Source: Streptomyces sp. NBC_01551 (GTDB lineage: Bacteria > Actinomycetota > Actinomycetes > Streptomycetales > Streptomycetaceae). From it: a DNA stretch of 64,000 nt. The position numbers and the translations under genes are program-made. Shown here in pieces: positions 61,252-64,000 of this stretch. The notes below the pieces were generated by a model. It saw only the letters and a program-made list of their open reading frames with translations, ran no database searches and had not been told where the DNA came from. The stretch spans positions 4,273,501 through 4,337,500 of the forward strand of contig NZ_JAPEPX010000001.1 in assembly GCF_026339935.1 (NCBI RefSeq), given 5' to 3'. Within the stretch, counting starts at the first letter, position 1. Every line of letters begins with the position of its first letter.

Positions 61252-63373
61252 TTGAGTCGTGAAACTGACAGTTCGTCCTCCGGGCCCCAAGGGCGCGGTG
61301 GAGCCGCTTACCCCTCGGGTACGCCGCCGTATGGAACCGGCCAGTATCCGTCCACGGACGCTGCGGCGACCGCCCCGGAGGAGAACCCTGTGACGTCGAA
61401 GCCGTCCACGCCCGACACCGACGGGCCGAAGACCGAGACCACCCTGACGACCCGGATCCGGATCAACATCCCGGGTTCGCGGCCGATTCCGCCCGTCGTC
61501 GTGCGCAAGCCGGTGGCCGCGGCCGACGCGGACACGGACGCCGCCGCGCCCGAGCCCGCCGCCGCGCCCCCGCGCGAGCCGGGGCCGGTCGGCCGCCCCC
61601 GGCCGACCCGCGTCGAGGCGGCTCCCGAGCCGGGCCCCGCGCCCGTCCGGGCCGCGCTGCCGCCGACGCCCGCGACCGGCGGGGCCCCGGCTCCGGAGCC
61701 CGCACCGGCCCCGGCCCAGCCCGAAGAGCCGGCCAGCAACTGGTTCGCCCCGCGCAAGCCGACCCCGCCCCCGCCCTCGGCGGCCCTGCCGACCCGGCAG
61801 CCCGGCGCCAGCGCCGGGTACCCGAACCAGGCGGGACCCCGGCCCGGCAACCCCGGCGGCCCGGGCTACGACGCGCCCCGCGCCGACGCTCGTACGGCCG
61901 TGCCCGGGGCCCCCGCGGGCCCCGGCTTCGACGGACGCCCCGACGGCGGCTACGGGCAGAGCGGCGCGGGCGGCGGGTTCCCCCGGCCGGCGACGCGGGT
62001 CCGCGCCCCGGCGCGCCCGGCGCCGGCTACGCGCAGGCCCCGACCGCCCCCGCCCCGGAGCCGGCTACCCGTCCGCGCCCGGCGGCCCGGGCGTCGGCAC
62101 CGGCGGCCCCGGCGGCCCCGGCGTCGGCCAGGACTTCGCGGCGTACGACGGCGGGCCCACCACCGAGGCGTTCCCCGCCTACACCGAGGCCTACGAGCCC
62201 GCCGGTCCGACCGGCGGTCCCGCCCTCGGCACCGCGCCCGTGCGCGCCGACGAGCCGCGCTGGCCCGGCCCGGAGATGGACGCCCCGGCGCCCACGCCCG
62301 TCCCGGCCCCGCTGCCCGTCCCGCCGCGCGGCCCGGAGCCGCACGCCGGCGGCGGCGCGCCGCAGGGCGCCAAGGCGGCCAAGGGCACGAAGGGCGCCGC
62401 CAAGGCCGCCCCGGCCGCCAAGCCCGCCAAGAAGGGCCGCTCCAAGGTCGTCCTGCTCGGCGGCGCCGTCATCGGCCTGGTCGCCGTGGCCTACGGCGCC
62501 GGCCTGCTCCTGAACCACTCCGACGTCCCCAAGGGCACCACCGTCCTCGGCGTCGACATCAGCGGCAGCCGCGACGAGGCCGTAGCCAAGCTCCAGAGGG
62601 CCTTCGGCAACCGGGCCGCGGCGCCGCTCCAGCTCGACGTCGCCGGCAAGCAGGTCGAGCTGAAGCCCGAGAAGGCCGGGCTGACCCTGGACGCCCAGAC
62701 CACGGTCCGCAACGCGGCGGGCAGCGACTACAACCCCGTCACGGTCATCGGCTCGCTCCTCGGCAACGAGCGCGTCGCCGACCCCGTGATGCCCAAGGAC
62801 GACGAGAAGCTCCAGGTCGCCCTCCAGGAACTCGGCGCCTCCGTCGGCACCGCGACCGAGGGCACCATCAAGTTCGAGCCGAACAAGGCCGTCGCCGTCC
62901 CCGGCAAGGCCGGCACCACCCTCGACGTGGACGCCTCCGCCGATCTGGTCTACAAGGCCTTCCGGGACATGGTGGCCACCGGCAAGGCCCCCGTGGCCGA
63001 GCTCCCGGTCACCACCAAGGAGCCCGTCATCGGCCAGGAGGAACTCGACCGGGCCATGAAGGACTTCGCCACCCCGGCGATGTCGTCGAACGCGATCGTC
63101 AAGGCCGGCGGCAAGTCCGTCCCGTTCGGGCCGAAGCTGTCCCTCCCGAAGATCCTGAGCATGACGGCCGTCGACGGCCACCTCGTCGAGAAGTACGACC
63201 TCGAAGCGCTCAAGGAGCTCTACGGGAACACCTTCGACGGCGTCCTGATCACGCGGGGCACCGGCGAGAAGACCGCCGTCACCCCGCAGGACGTCGCGGG
63301 AGCCCTCGGCAAGGCACTGCGCGGCAAGACCGTCGCCGAGCGGACCGTCGTCATCGACACCAACCCGAGCTGA
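61252..63373 (+). pseudogene. VanW/YoaR-like putative peptidoglycan-binding membrane protein, frame broken twice
   Basis: TTG 61252 (L-S-R-E-T-D-S-S-S-S) with GGGAGAA upstream begins a Pro/Ala/Gly-rich cytoplasmic region. The natural frame runs to about 61980, jumps to a second frame for about 61983-62052 (AGDAGPRPGAPGAGYAQAP) and then to a third from about 62058 to TGA 63373. The third part holds a Lys-rich stretch, a transmembrane helix (VVLLGGAVIGLVAVAYGAGLLL) and two YoaR/PG_binding_4-type domains (TTVLGVDISGSRDEAVAKL, PVIGQEELDRAMKDF). Each jump equals one missing base in a C-run (61980-61984 and 62053-62056). It is either a sequencing error or a true disruption; without it the protein would be about 700 aa. 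Confidence 0.7.
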
Positions 63374-63401
63374 GCCGGCCGGCCCCCGCCGGAACCACTG
63401 C

Positions 63402-63439
63402 GCGGAGCCCCCGCCCGGACCCCCGGGCGGGGGCTCCGC
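63402..63439 (+). terminator. Terminator after the YoaR-like gene
   Basis: GCGGAGCCCCCGCCCGG pairs perfectly with 63423-63439 (17 bp, loop ACCC), 28 nt after the stop. It is followed by three spaced GCCGTGTC-type units (63439-63466). Confidence 0.88.
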
Positions 63440-63476
63440 CGTGTCGTGCCGTGTCCTGCCGTGTCACCTCGTGGAC

Positions 63477-63490
63477 ATGACATCTGTCAT
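63477..63490. promoter_or_regulatory. Inverted repeat upstream of the ABC exporter gene
   Basis: ATGACA-TC-TGTCAT has perfect 6-bp arms and lies 59 nt before the ATG. It is a likely binding site for a dimeric regulator, e.g. a NarL/DesR-type response regulator often encoded next to such exporters (inference). Confidence 0.5.
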
Positions 63491-63549
63491 CCGCAGCTCA
63501 CGACCCGCGACACTGCCGCGCGCACCCCCGTACGGGCGATTCTCGACGC

Positions 63550-64000
63550 ATGACGACGACCGCGACGCAGAGCGCCGCCGCCCCGGACACCGGCCCAGAC
63601 GCCGCCGTGGTGGCCTTCGAGAACGTGACCAAGAGCTACGGCGCCGTCCGGGCGGTCGACGGGCTCTCCCTCACCCTCCACCCGGGCGAGACCGTCGCCC
63701 TCCTCGGCCCCAACGGAGCCGGCAAGTCCTCCACCCTCGACCTGCTGCTCGGCCTGCGCCCCGCCGACACCGGCACCGTCCGCCTCTTCGGCACCACCCC
63801 CCGCGAGGCCATCGCCGCCGGCCGGGTCGGCGCGATGCTCCAGACCGGCGGCCTGATGGAGGAGGTGACCGTACGCGAACTGGTCACCCTCGCCTGCGCC
63901 CTGCACCCGCGCCCGTACCCGGTGGACGAGGTGCTCGGCCGCGCCGGAGTCGCGGAGATCGCGGGCCGGATGGTCAACAAGCTCTCCGGCGGCCAGGAGC
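63550..64000 (+). CDS. ABC transporter ATP-binding protein (DrrA/ABC-2 exporter type), 5' part
   Basis: 150 residues are visible, then the window ends. MTTTATQSAAAPDTGPDAAV is followed by VVAFENVTKSYGAVRAVDGLSLTLHPGE, Walker A LLGPNGAGKSS, the Q-loop region GRVGAMLQTGGL and the signature LSGGQE at the very end; Walker B lies outside. The pattern fits ABC-2-type drug/lipid exporters of the DrrA/CcmA group. No good ribosome binding site precedes ATG 63550. The permease and any two-component partner would follow beyond 64000. Confidence 0.88.
   Translation, partial: MTTTATQSAAAPDTGPDAAVVAFENVTKSYGAVRAVDGLSLTLHPGETVALLGPNGAGKSSTLDLLLGLRPADTGTVRLFGTTPREAIAAGRVGAMLQTGGLMEEVTVRELVTLACALHPRPYPVDEVLGRAGVAEIAGRMVNKLSGGQE

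Noticed and set aside
61064..61255. 63-codon frame before the YoaR-like gene
   Set aside because: Gly/Arg-rich, overlaps the TTG start and its ribosome binding site, and has no family character.

Overview
The window is high-GC actinobacterial chromosome, almost certainly Streptomyces or a close relative. Third codon positions are strongly GC-biased, and a WhiB-like protein, a mycothiol gene (mshB), GntR, SpoIIE and HATPase regulators and two BldK-like oligopeptide permease operons are all present. From memory, the left end (wblI, glpX, DUF4245, nitroreductase, xseB, xseA, ispH, ppgK, ychF) follows the order around SCO5046-SCO5061 of S. coelicolor. The right end (sdhB-sdhA-sdhC, a peptide-binding lipoprotein, typA, two opp operons, mshB) follows SCO5106-SCO5126. 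The stretch between ychF and the sdh genes is then the variable part, lying where S. coelicolor carries its actinorhodin cluster.

Layout. 1-10043: housekeeping block, namely a LiaF-like fragment, wblI, glpX, DUF4245, nitroreductase, xseAB, an APC permease, ispH, ppgK, DUF6542 and ychF. 10044-12736: a small accessory island bounded by two copies of the ychF 3' end. It holds an ABM-like protein, a decayed YefM/YoeB pair and a translationally coupled two-gene unit whose products share an almost identical QAGRDQ peptide motif. 12791-30100: mixed accessory and regulatory genes, namely Uma2, a cupin, a secreted beta-propeller protein divergent from a MarR regulator, two tandem esterases plus a trypsin-like protease, an EamA exporter, a threonine-synthase-like enzyme, a subtilisin, a DUF4190/septum-type membrane protein, a GntR regulator, a SPOR-like protein, a NUDIX hydrolase, an RsbW-type ATPase and a large PAS-GAF-SpoIIE-HATPase protein. 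30101-40479, minus strand: TPM-domain protein plus PspA, a serine/threonine kinase with a PQQ-like propeller, and a succinate dehydrogenase/fumarate reductase operon. 40851-58625, plus strand: a solute-binding lipoprotein, typA, and two complete paralogous oligopeptide ABC operons separated by a GNAT gene. 58631-64000: DinB-like protein, a small membrane protein, mshB, DUF6113, a VanW/YoaR-like protein whose frame is broken twice, and the start of an ABC exporter ATPase.

The two opp operons share gene order, matching 7-8 nt gene overlaps and an MRGAT...ATAC lipoprotein leader, so they look like a tandem duplication. The first has a perfect 16-bp hairpin between the binding protein and the first permease; the second does not. 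The sdh operon is tightly coupled (1-nt gap, then a GTGA overlap). mshB overlaps its downstream gene by ATGA, as the second esterase overlaps the protease.

The least ordinary material is the ychF island and its paired-motif genes (11474-12447). They look like a degraded mobile segment carrying a possible amyloid-type signalling pair. No rRNA, tRNA, CRISPR array, intact transposase or integrase was recognised. All functional assignments come from reading the translated sequence; no database search was run.
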